NCBI RefSeq assembly: GCF_010983895.1
Contig: NZ_CP048836.1
Span: forward strand, 558,001 to 622,000
From: Nitrogeniibacter mangrovi
GTDB taxonomy: Bacteria; Pseudomonadota; Gammaproteobacteria; Burkholderiales; Rhodocyclaceae
Direction: 5' to 3'
DNA length: 64,000 bases
Position 1 is the first letter of the stretch, and each line of letters opens with the position of its first letter. A program made the translations under genes and the position numbers. Under the pieces are notes generated by a model that searched no databases, was not told the origin of the DNA, and was given only the letters and a program-made list of their open reading frames with translations. Below are positions 44,588 to 53,164 of this stretch, in pieces.

Positions 44588-44619
44588 GCCGGCACTGGAT
44601 TCCTCCTGCCGGTGCCGGC
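44588..44619 (+). other. Stable hairpin between xoxF and xoxG
   Basis: GCCGGCAC at 44588-44595 pairs perfectly with GTGCCGGC at 44612-44619; only a short pyrimidine stretch follows (CCCTCTTTC). It may be a partial terminator or a stabiliser of the xoxF 3' end, lowering xoxG expression relative to xoxF. Confidence 0.5.
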
Positions 44620-44710
44620 CCTCTTTCAACCCGCAGCCCTGCCGCCCGGCGGGGCTGCACCAGCAATCCAACCTGACGACAACACTCGAACAAGACCGGA
44701 GAGAGACACC

Positions 44711-45124
44711 ATGAAACGATACCTCGTGCCCTTGCTTGCCATCGGAACCATCGTGGCCGCGCTGCCGGCGACCGCCCTGAGCGACGACAACAAAAAGCCG
44801 CTGTACACGGTGGTCGATGGCGACAAGGTGGATGCGCATACCTACGAGGGCTTCAAAACCTGGCGCGCGGCGGCCTGTGCCCGCTGTCATGGTGCCAATC
44901 AGGAGGGCATGGTCGGGCCGTCGCTGATCGACAGCCTCAAGGTGCTTACCTACGAAGAGTTCAAGACCACGGTGCTCGAGGGACGCCTCGAGAAGGGCAT
45001 GCCCAACTGGAGCACCAACAAGAAGGTGGTCGAGAACCTCGATGCCCTGTATGCCTATCTCAAGGGGCGGTCGGACGGCAAGATCACCAAGGCCCGTGTC
45101 CACCGGATGGACAAGGACAAGTAA
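44711..45124 (+). CDS. xoxG: Cytochrome c for methanol dehydrogenase
   Basis: 137 residues, including a signal peptide (cleaved near ATA/LSDD). The haem-binding CxxCH motif is CARCH at residues 56-60, and M97 in EKGMPNW is the likely axial ligand. It is the cognate electron acceptor of XoxF (cytochrome cL-like, short XoxG type). It lies 133 bases after xoxF, with GGAGAGAGACACC before the ATG. The frame stays open upstream but that extension is not coding-like. Confidence 0.92.
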   Translation: MKRYLVPLLAIGTIVAALPATALSDDNKKPLYTVVDGDKVDAHTYEGFKTWRAAACARCHGANQEGMVGPSLIDSLKVLTYEEFKTTVLEGRLEKGMPNWSTNKKVVENLDALYAYLKGRSDGKITKARVHRMDKDK

Positions 45125-45148
45125 GGATCACGAGCGCGGGGGACCGAC

Positions 45149-46021
45149 ATGAAGATCAGTCGCATTGCTGGCGCTGCACGACGGTGTCTCGCCGTCGCGA
45201 TCGCGCTGAGCCTGCCGGTCGTGGCTGCCGCCGCGGGCGACATGGATCGCAAGGCCTTCCGGGTCTGCAAGGATGGCAACAACCTGCCGTTCTCCAACAC
45301 CGCGGGAGAGGGCTTCGAGGATCGCATCGCGGCGCTGTTCGCCGAGGATCTCGGCGTGCCGGTGAAGGATTTCACCTTCCCGCAGCGGCTCGGCTTCATC
45401 CGCAACACCTTGCGCAACAAGGTGCCGGGTGAAGACTACCCCTGCGATGTGGTCATGGGCGTGCCTGCCGGCTGGGGGCAGGTGGCTTCGACCAAACCCT
45501 ATTACCGGTCCACCTGGGCATTGGTGTTTCCGCCCCGGGGGGCGCTGGCTGAGGTCACCACCGAAGATCAGTTCCTGCACAACGATGCGGTGCGCAAGAA
45601 TCAGGTGCGCATCGGCGTCTTCGACCGCTCGCCCGGGTCCGCCTGGTTGTCGCACCACCATCTGGTGGACGCCGGCGTGCCCTACCGCAGCATGCATCCC
45701 AACCCCGACGTGACGCCGGCCGACCTGGTGGCGACGGACCTGAAGGACGGCAAGATCGCCGCGGCCGTCGTGTGGGGGCCGATCGCCGGTCATCTGGCTC
45801 GCGGTGTGGGTGAGGGCAAATGGCGCGTGGTTCCGCTCAACTCCGAACCCGGCGTACGTTTCGATTACGCCATGGCCATGGGCGTGCGCCGCGGCGAGGA
45901 TGCCTGGCGCGCGCAGATCGAGGCGCTGATCGACCGGCATCGCGACCAGATCGCGGCGATCCTGGCCGAATACCAGGTGCCCACGCTGCCGCTCGAGGAG
46001 GCCGGCAATGCGGCGCGCTGA
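45149..46021 (+). CDS. xoxJ: Periplasmic binding-like protein XoxJ
   Basis: 290 residues with a signal peptide (cleaved near AAA/GDMD). The sequence resembles extracellular solute-binding proteins of the MxaJ/XoxJ family (FRVCKDGNNLPFSNT, VMGVPAGWGQVASTKPYYRS, AAVVWGPIAGHLA). XoxJ is required for XoxF activity in other bacteria and is thought to help activation of the enzyme or metal loading. It follows xoxG by 24 bases and overlaps the next gene by 14 bases. Confidence 0.92.
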   Translation: MKISRIAGAARRCLAVAIALSLPVVAAAAGDMDRKAFRVCKDGNNLPFSNTAGEGFEDRIAALFAEDLGVPVKDFTFPQRLGFIRNTLRNKVPGEDYPCDVVMGVPAGWGQVASTKPYYRSTWALVFPPRGALAEVTTEDQFLHNDAVRKNQVRIGVFDRSPGSAWLSHHHLVDAGVPYRSMHPNPDVTPADLVATDLKDGKIAAAVVWGPIAGHLARGVGEGKWRVVPLNSEPGVRFDYAMAMGVRRGEDAWRAQIEALIDRHRDQIAAILAEYQVPTLPLEEAGNAAR

Positions 46022-46688
46022 GCCGATCGGCCGATGCCTGCGGCGCCCGCTGCTGATGGTGTTCCTGGCGCTGTTCAGTCTCGTGGTGCGGGCCGGCGCC
46101 GGTCCGTCGCAGGCGGAGCGGGCGATCTTCATGTCGCCGCATCTGGCCGACATGCATGCGCCGGCGACCCTGCACTACGCCTATGTGCTGCACGAGGGCA
46201 GTGCGCCACCGGTGCGCGACAGCGCCGACCTGTCCGTCAAGGGCGACGGCAAGGCCGGCTTCCGGGTCTCGGCTCGCTTCCTCAGCGGTGAGCGGCAGCT
46301 GCAGCTGCCGACGATCGATGCGGCCAAGGCCAACCCGGTCGTGCTCTACTTCCTCGAATACGACGTGCGTCGCATGCATGCGGAACTGGGTGGGTCGACC
46401 AACTACTTCCGCCGCCACATCCGCATGGCGCTGGCCGACGCCGCGAAGGTGGAGCCGGTGCGCTTCTCGTTTGGCGGCGTTGCTCATGACGGTACCCGGG
46501 TGCGTATCGAACCCTTCCGTGATCTGCCCGAGGCGGGCCGCATGAAGGACCAGGCGCACAAGTTCTACGAGTTCATTCTGAGCCCCGCCGTGCCCGGTGG
46601 GGTGTTCGACCTGCGGAGCACCGTGCCGGCAGCGGATGGCACCGTCCTCGAGGAAACTTCGCTGACGCTTGACGTGGGAGGCTCATGA
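46008..46688 (+). CDS. Uncharacterised exported protein of the xox operon
   Basis: 226 residues. The N-terminus has a hydrophobic segment (LLMVFLALFSLVVRAGAG) consistent with a signal peptide; the mature part is rich in beta-type sequence (HYAYVLHEGSAPPVRDSADLS, LQLPTIDAAKANPVVLYFLEYDV split) and a conserved-looking KFYEFILSPAVPGGVF. I recognise no domain. Its start overlaps xoxJ by 14 bases and its stop overlaps the next gene by 4 bases, so all are made from one message. A role in XoxF maturation or metal handling is inferred from context. Confidence 0.75.
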   Translation: MRRAEPIGRCLRRPLLMVFLALFSLVVRAGAGPSQAERAIFMSPHLADMHAPATLHYAYVLHEGSAPPVRDSADLSVKGDGKAGFRVSARFLSGERQLQLPTIDAAKANPVVLYFLEYDVRRMHAELGGSTNYFRRHIRMALADAAKVEPVRFSFGGVAHDGTRVRIEPFRDLPEAGRMKDQAHKFYEFILSPAVPGGVFDLRSTVPAADGTVLEETSLTLDVGGS

Positions 46689-47062
46689 AACCGCACCCGT
46701 TCATCCTCAGATGCGCCGTGGGCGTGATGGCCGGGGCGCTGGCCGCCATGGCCGGCGCCGCCGGCACAGGGCATGACTATCCGACCGTGAGCCGCGTGGA
46801 GTACGTCGTCGACTGCATGCGCGATGCGCCCAAGGCCAGCCGTGAATATCTCTACAAGTGCAGCTGCGTGATCGACCAGATCGCCCAGCGGCTCAGTTAC
46901 GACGAGTTCGTCAATGAATCGACGGTCGCCAATGCCCTCACCATCGGTGGCGAGCGCGGCGAGGTGATGCGCGACCTGCGGGGCGGACGTCAGGTGGCCC
47001 GGCAGTTCCACGGCGTGGAGAACGAGGCGCGCAAGGCCTGTTTCATGCCGCCGCGCGGTTGA
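46685..47062 (+). CDS. Small cysteine-containing exported protein of the xox operon
   Basis: 125 residues. A signal peptide (MKPHPFILRCAVGVMAGALA...AGAA) precedes a mature region with four cysteines (VDCMRD, KCSCVID, KACF), which could form disulfides or bind metal. I do not recognise a family. It overlaps the previous gene by 4 bases and is the last gene of the xox unit. It is a candidate accessory factor for the methanol dehydrogenase system; no motif tells its function. Confidence 0.72.
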   Translation: MKPHPFILRCAVGVMAGALAAMAGAAGTGHDYPTVSRVEYVVDCMRDAPKASREYLYKCSCVIDQIAQRLSYDEFVNESTVANALTIGGERGEVMRDLRGGRQVARQFHGVENEARKACFMPPRG

Positions 47063-47078
47063 AGCGGGGCACGCGCAT

Positions 47079-47933
47079 TCAGCGCTTCGTCGGCGCGACC
47101 ACCTGCTGTCGTTGCGTCCCCAGGCCGTCGATGCCCAGTTCGACCACGTCGCCAATATTCAGGAAGCGTGGCGGCGTGCGCCCCATGCCCACGCCTGGCG
47201 GCGTGCCGGTGATGATCAGATCGCCCGGCTCGAGCGTCATCATGTGGCTGCAGTAACTCACCAGCTGGGCGCAGGAGAAGATCATGTGGCGGCTGTTGCC
47301 CGTCTGCATGCGCTCGCCGTTGACCGACAGCCACAGGTTCAGCGCCTGCGGATCGGGGACTTCGTCGGCGGTCACCAGCCAGGGGCCGACCGGACCGAAA
47401 GTGTCGAAACCCTTGCCCTTGCCCCACTGTCCACCGGAACGCTCGATCTGGTACCAGCGCTCGGACACGTCGTTGGCCACGCAGTAACCGGCCACGTGAT
47501 GCAGGGCGTCCGCCTCGCTCACCTGACGGGCTCGGGCGCCGATGACCATGCCCAGCTCCACCTCCCAGTCGAGCTTGCGAAAGTCCGCCGGCGGCACGAT
47601 GTCGTCGTTCGGCCCTGACAGGCAACTGGTCCATTTGGGGAACATGACCGGCTCGTCGGGGACCGGCAGGTTCGATTCGACGGCGTGGTCGTGATAGTTC
47701 AGCCCGATGGCCACGAACTTGCCGCAACCGGTCCATGGCACCCCCGGGCGCGGTGTGCCGGAAACGACTGGCAGGCCGGCCGGATCGAGGGCATGCAACT
47801 GCGCCAGGCCGGCCGGTGAGAGCACCTCCGGGGTGATGTCGTCGACCACCGCGGACAGGTCGCGGAGGGTGCCCTGCGCGTCGAGCAGGGCGGGGGTTTC
47901 CTGGCCCGGCGGGCCCACGCGCATCAGTTTCAT
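47079..47933 (-). CDS. Fumarylacetoacetate hydrolase family protein
   Basis: 284 residues. The FAH-fold C-terminal part has the metal-ligand Glu-x-Glu of LDWEVELGMVIG near residue 120, then CVANDVSER (Asp ligand) and GDLIITGTPPGVG near residue 250. These enzymes hydrolyse or isomerise 2-oxo acids such as acylpyruvates or ureidoglycolate. It reads toward the xox operon from the other strand, ending 16 bases after it, so it is not part of it. Substrate unknown. Confidence 0.85.
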   Translation of the reverse strand: MKLMRVGPPGQETPALLDAQGTLRDLSAVVDDITPEVLSPAGLAQLHALDPAGLPVVSGTPRPGVPWTGCGKFVAIGLNYHDHAVESNLPVPDEPVMFPKWTSCLSGPNDDIVPPADFRKLDWEVELGMVIGARARQVSEADALHHVAGYCVANDVSERWYQIERSGGQWGKGKGFDTFGPVGPWLVTADEVPDPQALNLWLSVNGERMQTGNSRHMIFSCAQLVSYCSHMMTLEPGDLIITGTPPGVGMGRTPPRFLNIGDVVELGIDGLGTQRQQVVAPTKR

Positions 47934-47939
47934 GGCGAT

Positions 47940-48665
47940 CTACAGATTGAGCATGAGCTCGTGCTCTTCCGGCAGGGGCAGGAAGCCACGGGTCTCATAG
48001 TGTTTGAAGATGGCCTCGACCACCTCGTCGGGGTCGTCGATCAGGTGCATGATGTCCAGATCTTCCGGATGGATCATGCGTTCGCTCACGAGGCGCTCCT
48101 TGAACCAGTCCACCAGCCCTTCCCAGAACGGCCGGTGCACCAGGATGAGCGGAATCTTGCGGCTCTTGCCGGTCTGGATCAGCGTCAGCGCTTCGGTCAC
48201 CTCGTCCAGGGTGCCGTAGCCGCCGGGCAGGACCACGTAGGCGGCGGCGAACTTCACGAACATGAACTTGCGCGCGAAGAAGTGCTGGAAGGTCTGGGAG
48301 ATGTCCTGGTAGGGGTTGGCGGCCTGCTCGTGGGGCAGCTGGATGTTGAGCCCGATCGACGGACTCTTGCCGAAGTAGGCGCCCTTGTTGGCCGCCTCCA
48401 TGATGCCCGGGCCGCCGCCGGAGATGACCGAAAAGCCCGCGTCCGACAGCTTGCGCGAGATCTGCTCGGCGAGCACGTAGTAGGGATGGTCCGGCGCCGT
48501 GCGCGCGCTGCCGAACACGGAGACGGCGGGGCGGATCGCGTTGAGCCGTTCGGTCGCCTCCACGAACTCTGACATAATCCCGAAGATTCGCCAGGACTCG
48601 CGCGCGTTGTACTGCGGCACCGTGGCATTGGGCAGGTCGTCGGGGAGTTTGTCCTTCGCGGTCAT
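47940..48665 (-). CDS. LOG family protein (TIGR00730, nucleotide 5'-monophosphate nucleosidase-like)
   Basis: 241 residues. The Rossmann-like LOG signatures are visible: ISGGGPGIMEAANKGAY near residue 90, and VLPGGYGTLDEVTEAL near residue 150. Members cleave nucleoside 5'-monophosphates (cytokinin-activating LOG enzymes, bacterial PpnN relatives). Start chosen at the ATG at 48665; a longer frame exists but its extra residues are not coding-like. Divergent from polA across 66 bases. Confidence 0.85.
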   Translation of the reverse strand: MTAKDKLPDDLPNATVPQYNARESWRIFGIMSEFVEATERLNAIRPAVSVFGSARTAPDHPYYVLAEQISRKLSDAGFSVISGGGPGIMEAANKGAYFGKSPSIGLNIQLPHEQAANPYQDISQTFQHFFARKFMFVKFAAAYVVLPGGYGTLDEVTEALTLIQTGKSRKIPLILVHRPFWEGLVDWFKERLVSERMIHPEDLDIMHLIDDPDEVVEAIFKHYETRGFLPLPEEHELMLNL

Positions 48666-48731
48666 GTGGCCTCGTGTTGCGTGCGCAGGCGGCGGGTTCG
48701 CCCTCCGACAACCTCTGCCGGTGACATCTCC

Positions 48732-51449
48732 ATGCCCACACTTCTGCTCGTTGATGGATCGAGTTATCTGTTCCGCGCCTTCCATGCCATGCCCGACCTG
48801 CGCAATGCCGCGGGCGAGCCGACCGGTGCGGTCTATGGTGTCCTGAACATGTTACGTCGGCTCGATGCCGACGTCCAAGCCGACTACCGCGCCTGCGTGT
48901 TCGATGCCAAGGGCAAGACCTTCCGCGACGAGTGGTTCCCCGAGTACAAGTCGCACCGCCCGCCGATGCCCGAGGATCTGGCGGTCCAGATCGCGCCCCT
49001 GCATGAGGCCATCGTCGCGCGCGGCTGGCCGCTGCTGATGGTCGATGGCGTCGAGGCCGACGACGTCATCGGCACCCTCGCGCGCCAGGCCAGCGCGGCC
49101 GGCATGGACGTGGTCATCTCCACCGGCGACAAGGACCTCACCCAGCTAGTCGACGAGCGTGTGCGCTGGGTGAACACCATGAGCAACGAGGTGCTCGACC
49201 CGGCCGGCGTCGAAGAGAAATTCGGCGTGCCGCCCGAGCGCATCATCGACTACCTGGCGCTGGTGGGCGACACCGTGGACAACATTCCCGGCGTCGAGAA
49301 ATGCGGCCCCAAGACCGCGGTCAAATGGCTCACCCAGTTCGGCTCGCTCGACGAGATCGTCGCCCATGCCGACGAGATCGGCGGCAAGGTGGGGGAGAAC
49401 CTGCGCAAGCACCTGGACTTCCTGCCCCTGGGCAGGAAGCTGGTGACCGTGGCCACCGATCTCGACCTGGGCGTCGGGCCGGCGGACCTCGCCCCGCGCG
49501 AGCAGGACCGCGACAAGCTCATCGACCTGTTCAGCCACCTGGAATTCAAGACCTGGCTGCGTGAAGTGCAGTCGGGCGACAACCCCAAGGCGGTGGAGGC
49601 GGCGGCCGGGGAGGACCCGCCCGCCGACCCGGCCAGTCACCGCAGCGGCGGCTACGACACGGTGCTCACGCGCGACGCCCTCGACGCCTGGATCGCCCGG
49701 CTCGAAGCGGCGCCCATCGCCGCCTTCGACACCGAAACCACCAGCCTCGACCCCATGGCCGCCACCCTGGTGGGCCTCTCTTTCGCCGTCCCCGACGGCG
49801 GCGCGGCCTACGTGCCCGTCGCCCACACCTACGCCGGCGCGCCCGAGCAGCTCGGCATCGACGCCGTGCTCGCCGCGCTCAAGCCCTGGCTGGAAAGCGA
49901 CCGGTACAAGAAGGTCGGCCAGAACCTCAAATACGACATGCATGTGCTGGCCAACTACGACGTGACGCTCGGCGGCATCGCCGACGACACCCTGCTGGCC
50001 TCCTACGTGATCGAGTCCGACAAATCCCACGACATGGACAGCCTGGCCCGCCGCCACCTGGGGCTGGAGACCATCCCCTACACCGCCATCTGCGGCAAGG
50101 GCGCCAAGCAGATCGGCTTCAACGAGGTGGCGCTGGAACAGGCGAGCGAATACGCCGCCGAGGACGCGGACATCACCCTGCGCCTGCAGCAATGCTTCGA
50201 GAAACAACTGGCCAGGGAAGAGCGCCTGCGCGCGTTGTACAAAGAAGTCGAGCTGCCCGCCATGGCGGTGCTGTTCGAGATGGAGCGCAACGGCGTGCTC
50301 ATCGACGACTTCCTCCTCGCCCAGCACAGCCAGGAACTGGGACGGCGCATGGCCGAGCTCGAAACCGAGGCCCACAAGCTCGCCGGCCAGCCTTTCAACC
50401 TCAATTCGCCCAAACAGCTCGGCGAGATCCTGTTCGGCAAGCTCGAACTGCCCGTGGTCAAGAAGACCGCCACCGGCCAGCCGTCCACCGACGAGGAAGT
50501 GCTGCAGAAGCTCGCCGAGGACTACCCGCTGCCCAAGTGCCTGCTCGACTACCGCGGCCTGGCCAAGCTCAAGAACACCTACGCCGACAAACTGCCGCTG
50601 ATGGTGAATCCGAAGACCGGCCGGGTGCACACCAGCTTCTCACAGGCCGTCGCGGTCACCGGGCGTCTGGCCAGCTCCGACCCCAACCTGCAGAACATCC
50701 CCATCCGCACCGAAGAGGGCCGCCGCATCCGCGCCGCCTTCATCGCGCCCAAGGGCCACCGCATCGTCAGCGCCGACTATTCGCAGATCGAGCTGCGCAT
50801 CATGGCCCACCTGTCCGGCGACAAGCGCCTGCTGCAGGCCTTCGCCGAGGGCGAAGACGTGCACCGCGCCACCGCCGCCGAAATCTTCGGCGTCACCCCA
50901 CTGGAGGTGGACAAGGAGCAACGCCGCTACGCCAAAGTCATCAACTTCGGTCTCATCTACGGCATGAGCGCCCATGGCCTGGCCAAGAACCTGGGCATCG
51001 AACGGTCTGCCGCCGCCAGCTACATCGACCGCTACTTCGCCCGCTACCCCGGCGTCGCCGACTACATGGCCCGCACCCGCGCCGAAGCTGCCGACAAAGG
51101 TTACGTGGAAACCGTCTTCGGCCGCCGCCTGCACCTGCCCGACATTCACGCCCGCCAGGCCGGCCGCCGGCAGGCCGCCGAGCGCGCCGCCATCAACGCC
51201 CCCATGCAAGGCACCGCCGCCGACCTCATCAAGAAGGCCATGATCGCCGTGTCGGCCTGGCTGAAGCAGGAACAGCTCAAGTCAAAGCTCATCCTGCAGG
51301 TGCATGACGAACTGGTGCTGGAGGTGCCGGACGCCGAGTTGGCGACGGTGCGCGAACAGTTGCCCAGGCTCATGGCCGGGGTGGCGAAACTCGACGTGCC
51401 GCTGGTGGCGGAGGTGGGGGACGGGGTGAATTGGGATGAGGCGCATTAG
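48732..51449 (+). CDS. polA: DNA polymerase I
   Basis: 905 residues, complete. N-terminal 5'-3' exonuclease (LLVDGSSYLFRAFHAM, DDVIGTLARQA), a 3'-5' exonuclease with an intact first motif (FDTETTSLD near residue 335), and the polymerase domain with YSQIELRIMAHLSG (motif A, near 682) and QVHDELVLE (motif C, near 857). It functions in repair and Okazaki-fragment processing. The ATG at 48732 was chosen because it gives the standard start MPTLLLVDG. Confidence 0.97.
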   Translation: MPTLLLVDGSSYLFRAFHAMPDLRNAAGEPTGAVYGVLNMLRRLDADVQADYRACVFDAKGKTFRDEWFPEYKSHRPPMPEDLAVQIAPLHEAIVARGWPLLMVDGVEADDVIGTLARQASAAGMDVVISTGDKDLTQLVDERVRWVNTMSNEVLDPAGVEEKFGVPPERIIDYLALVGDTVDNIPGVEKCGPKTAVKWLTQFGSLDEIVAHADEIGGKVGENLRKHLDFLPLGRKLVTVATDLDLGVGPADLAPREQDRDKLIDLFSHLEFKTWLREVQSGDNPKAVEAAAGEDPPADPASHRSGGYDTVLTRDALDAWIARLEAAPIAAFDTETTSLDPMAATLVGLSFAVPDGGAAYVPVAHTYAGAPEQLGIDAVLAALKPWLESDRYKKVGQNLKYDMHVLANYDVTLGGIADDTLLASYVIESDKSHDMDSLARRHLGLETIPYTAICGKGAKQIGFNEVALEQASEYAAEDADITLRLQQCFEKQLAREERLRALYKEVELPAMAVLFEMERNGVLIDDFLLAQHSQELGRRMAELETEAHKLAGQPFNLNSPKQLGEILFGKLELPVVKKTATGQPSTDEEVLQKLAEDYPLPKCLLDYRGLAKLKNTYADKLPLMVNPKTGRVHTSFSQAVAVTGRLASSDPNLQNIPIRTEEGRRIRAAFIAPKGHRIVSADYSQIELRIMAHLSGDKRLLQAFAEGEDVHRATAAEIFGVTPLEVDKEQRRYAKVINFGLIYGMSAHGLAKNLGIERSAAASYIDRYFARYPGVADYMARTRAEAADKGYVETVFGRRLHLPDIHARQAGRRQAAERAAINAPMQGTAADLIKKAMIAVSAWLKQEQLKSKLILQVHDELVLEVPDAELATVREQLPRLMAGVAKLDVPLVAEVGDGVNWDEAH

Positions 51450-51513
51450 GAGCGTGAATTCTCACACCGGATTCAACTGTGCCCGCCAATTCAGATTGGG
51501 CTGATATGAAACG

Positions 51514-52320
51514 ATGACTAATGAGTGTGTCTACTGTAGGGGAGCTTCTGGTTCAAAGCTTAGCCGAGAGCATTTAATGTCTCGAGTGGTTCGGCAAAAA
51601 CTTATGGCGGAACCGCGAGCGTGCAATATATCGCGCGATGTTAGTCACGCTGGGCAACCAGTTGTAAAAGATGTATGTAAACGCTGTAATAGCGAGCTGT
51701 CTTATCTCGATAGTGTGGCAGGGAATTTGAGTGAGTATTTGCTAAGGCCGTCGGGCAGAAATCAAGACGTCTTTCTCGGCGAGCTGGAGTTCTGTTGGTT
51801 GATAAAAACGCATTTGAACTACGTTCGGACTATGCCTAATGAGATGTCGAGCTTCAAAGGGATAGACCATTCCATTTATTCTTCGATTCTTGAAAGGCGA
51901 TTGCCAGAGAGAGGGCAGTATGAGTTGTATTTTGCCCTTTACGACGCGCCGAACGCATTGAGATTTGCATGGCCGATCTCGCATCTCAGCGTTTCGTTTC
52001 CGAGTGAGCGAGTCATCGTTTCCAATCTCCGTATTTCTTGGCTTGAGACTGTTTTGATCGTGAATACAAGCCAGAAAGAAGAAATTGCGCTTCCTGAAGT
52101 GGGGAATCTGCTGAAGTCGCATCCTGCGATTGTGAGGGCATCCAGTCCCAATGAGCTTCCATGTTTCAACGATCTATATGCTAGCGAGAGGGTGATTGAC
52201 GAAACTTTTGCAATTGAAGGCATACACCGCGTTGGGCCTCCCTTTGTACTTCTGTCGGCGCTGGGCTCGCAGAGTGCTCATGCCTTTTGCGACAAACACA
52301 ACGCATATCCCACACGCTAG
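51514..52320 (+). CDS. HNH-endonuclease-like orphan gene, probably acquired
   Basis: 268 residues. The N-terminal 60 residues carry a zinc-binding CVYC...SREHLMSR...CKRCNSE pattern, matching the HNH-nuclease zinc finger (CxxC, His and CxxC). The rest is an unfamiliar mixed alpha/beta region. GC content is visibly lower than the surrounding genes and the codons are atypical, suggesting horizontal transfer. It is not near phage, restriction or toxin-antitoxin genes. It may act as a nuclease for defence or recombination; this is not proven. Confidence 0.65.
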   Translation: MTNECVYCRGASGSKLSREHLMSRVVRQKLMAEPRACNISRDVSHAGQPVVKDVCKRCNSELSYLDSVAGNLSEYLLRPSGRNQDVFLGELEFCWLIKTHLNYVRTMPNEMSSFKGIDHSIYSSILERRLPERGQYELYFALYDAPNALRFAWPISHLSVSFPSERVIVSNLRISWLETVLIVNTSQKEEIALPEVGNLLKSHPAIVRASSPNELPCFNDLYASERVIDETFAIEGIHRVGPPFVLLSALGSQSAHAFCDKHNAYPTR

Positions 52321-52348
52321 GGCCGTAGGGCGGAGAAGCGAAGCAAGC

Positions 52349-52441
52349 GTAGCCCGGCCGAAGGCCGCAGGCCTGATGCCGGGGATACCATGCCGAGCTG
52401 ACGACGCTGACCTCGGCGTCGCTACGCTCGGCCGGGCTACG
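52349..52441. repeat. Long REP-like element, copy A
   Basis: 93 bases bounded by GTAGCCCGGCCGA and its complement TCGGCCGGGCTAC, forming a 13-base terminal inverted repeat. It is about 80% identical to the element at 53074-53164, and shares its opening with the repeat at 5767. The two copies flank the cytochrome c gene. Confidence 0.75.
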
Positions 52442-52487
52442 AAGCTGAATGCAAACGGCCGCCGTGTCCGGCGGCCATCGAAACCAC

Positions 52488-52928
52488 TCACTTAGACTGG
52501 ATTCGACTCAGGTAGTCGATCAAGGCCAGGATGCGCACGCGTGCATACATGTCCATCGTGTAGGGCATTTCGAAGAAATATGCCCCCGCTTCCGCGCTTT
52601 CCTTCTTGTACATGTTGCCCCAGATGGGCATGTCGCGACTGCCGTGGCCCCTCACGACCTGGCGACCATCGATGACCTGATAGACCCGGTCCACCGGAAA
52701 GACGCCTCCATTGTTTTTAGACAGGACGGTGAGGTCGGCTGGGGCCACCTTCAGCAGATCGACCGCGCCACCGTCTCCCTTCCCCGATGCGCCATGACAA
52801 ACAGCGCATTTGTTCATGTACTCGGTCTGGCCGATGTCAGGCACTTCTGCACTGATTGCCAGACTCGTTCCACCTTGGAAGAGCAACAACACAAGCCACG
52901 CGTAGAACGTTCTTTTGCCGTTTTTCAT
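52488..52928 (-). CDS. Class I cytochrome c, exported
   Basis: 146 residues. A signal peptide (cleaved near ISA/EVPD) precedes a single haem motif CAVCH near residue 45 and a possible Met ligand in SRDMPIWG near residue 100. Resembles small monohaem cytochromes c that accept electrons from periplasmic dehydrogenases. It is flanked on both sides by copies of the ~92-bp repeat and stands about 5 kb from xoxF; a functional link is not shown. The ATG at 52928 sits after GGAGAAGGGA. Confidence 0.85.
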   Translation of the reverse strand: MKNGKRTFYAWLVLLLFQGGTSLAISAEVPDIGQTEYMNKCAVCHGASGKGDGGAVDLLKVAPADLTVLSKNNGGVFPVDRVYQVIDGRQVVRGHGSRDMPIWGNMYKKESAEAGAYFFEMPYTMDMYARVRILALIDYLSRIQSK

Positions 52929-53073
52929 TTCCCTTCTCCATTGTCGAACGGCACCCGCCGGACGTGCGTGACGCCACGTTCGGCGCTCCACACCCGCAAT
53001 GCCGCGAGTTCAATGTAGCACCGGGCTCGACGACAAAATTGCCGATGATCAACTCCCGATGAACCCGCACGCC

Positions 53074-53164
53074 TAGCCCGGCCGACGGTCGCCAGCCTGA
53101 CGCCGGGGGATGCCGTGCCGTGCTGGCGATGCGGAACCCGGCGTCGCTGCGCTCGGCCGGGCTA
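53074..53164. repeat. Long REP-like element, copy B
   Basis: 91 bases starting TAGCCCGGCCGA and ending TCGGCCGGGCTA, a 12-base terminal inverted repeat, and about 80% identical to copy A at 52349. The same direction and ends suggest a mobile or REP-like repeat family. Confidence 0.75.

Noticed and set aside
42529-44595. A 688-codon antisense frame across xoxF
   Set aside because: xoxF has intact catalytic and metal residues, signal peptide and ribosome site; the antisense frame has no domain.
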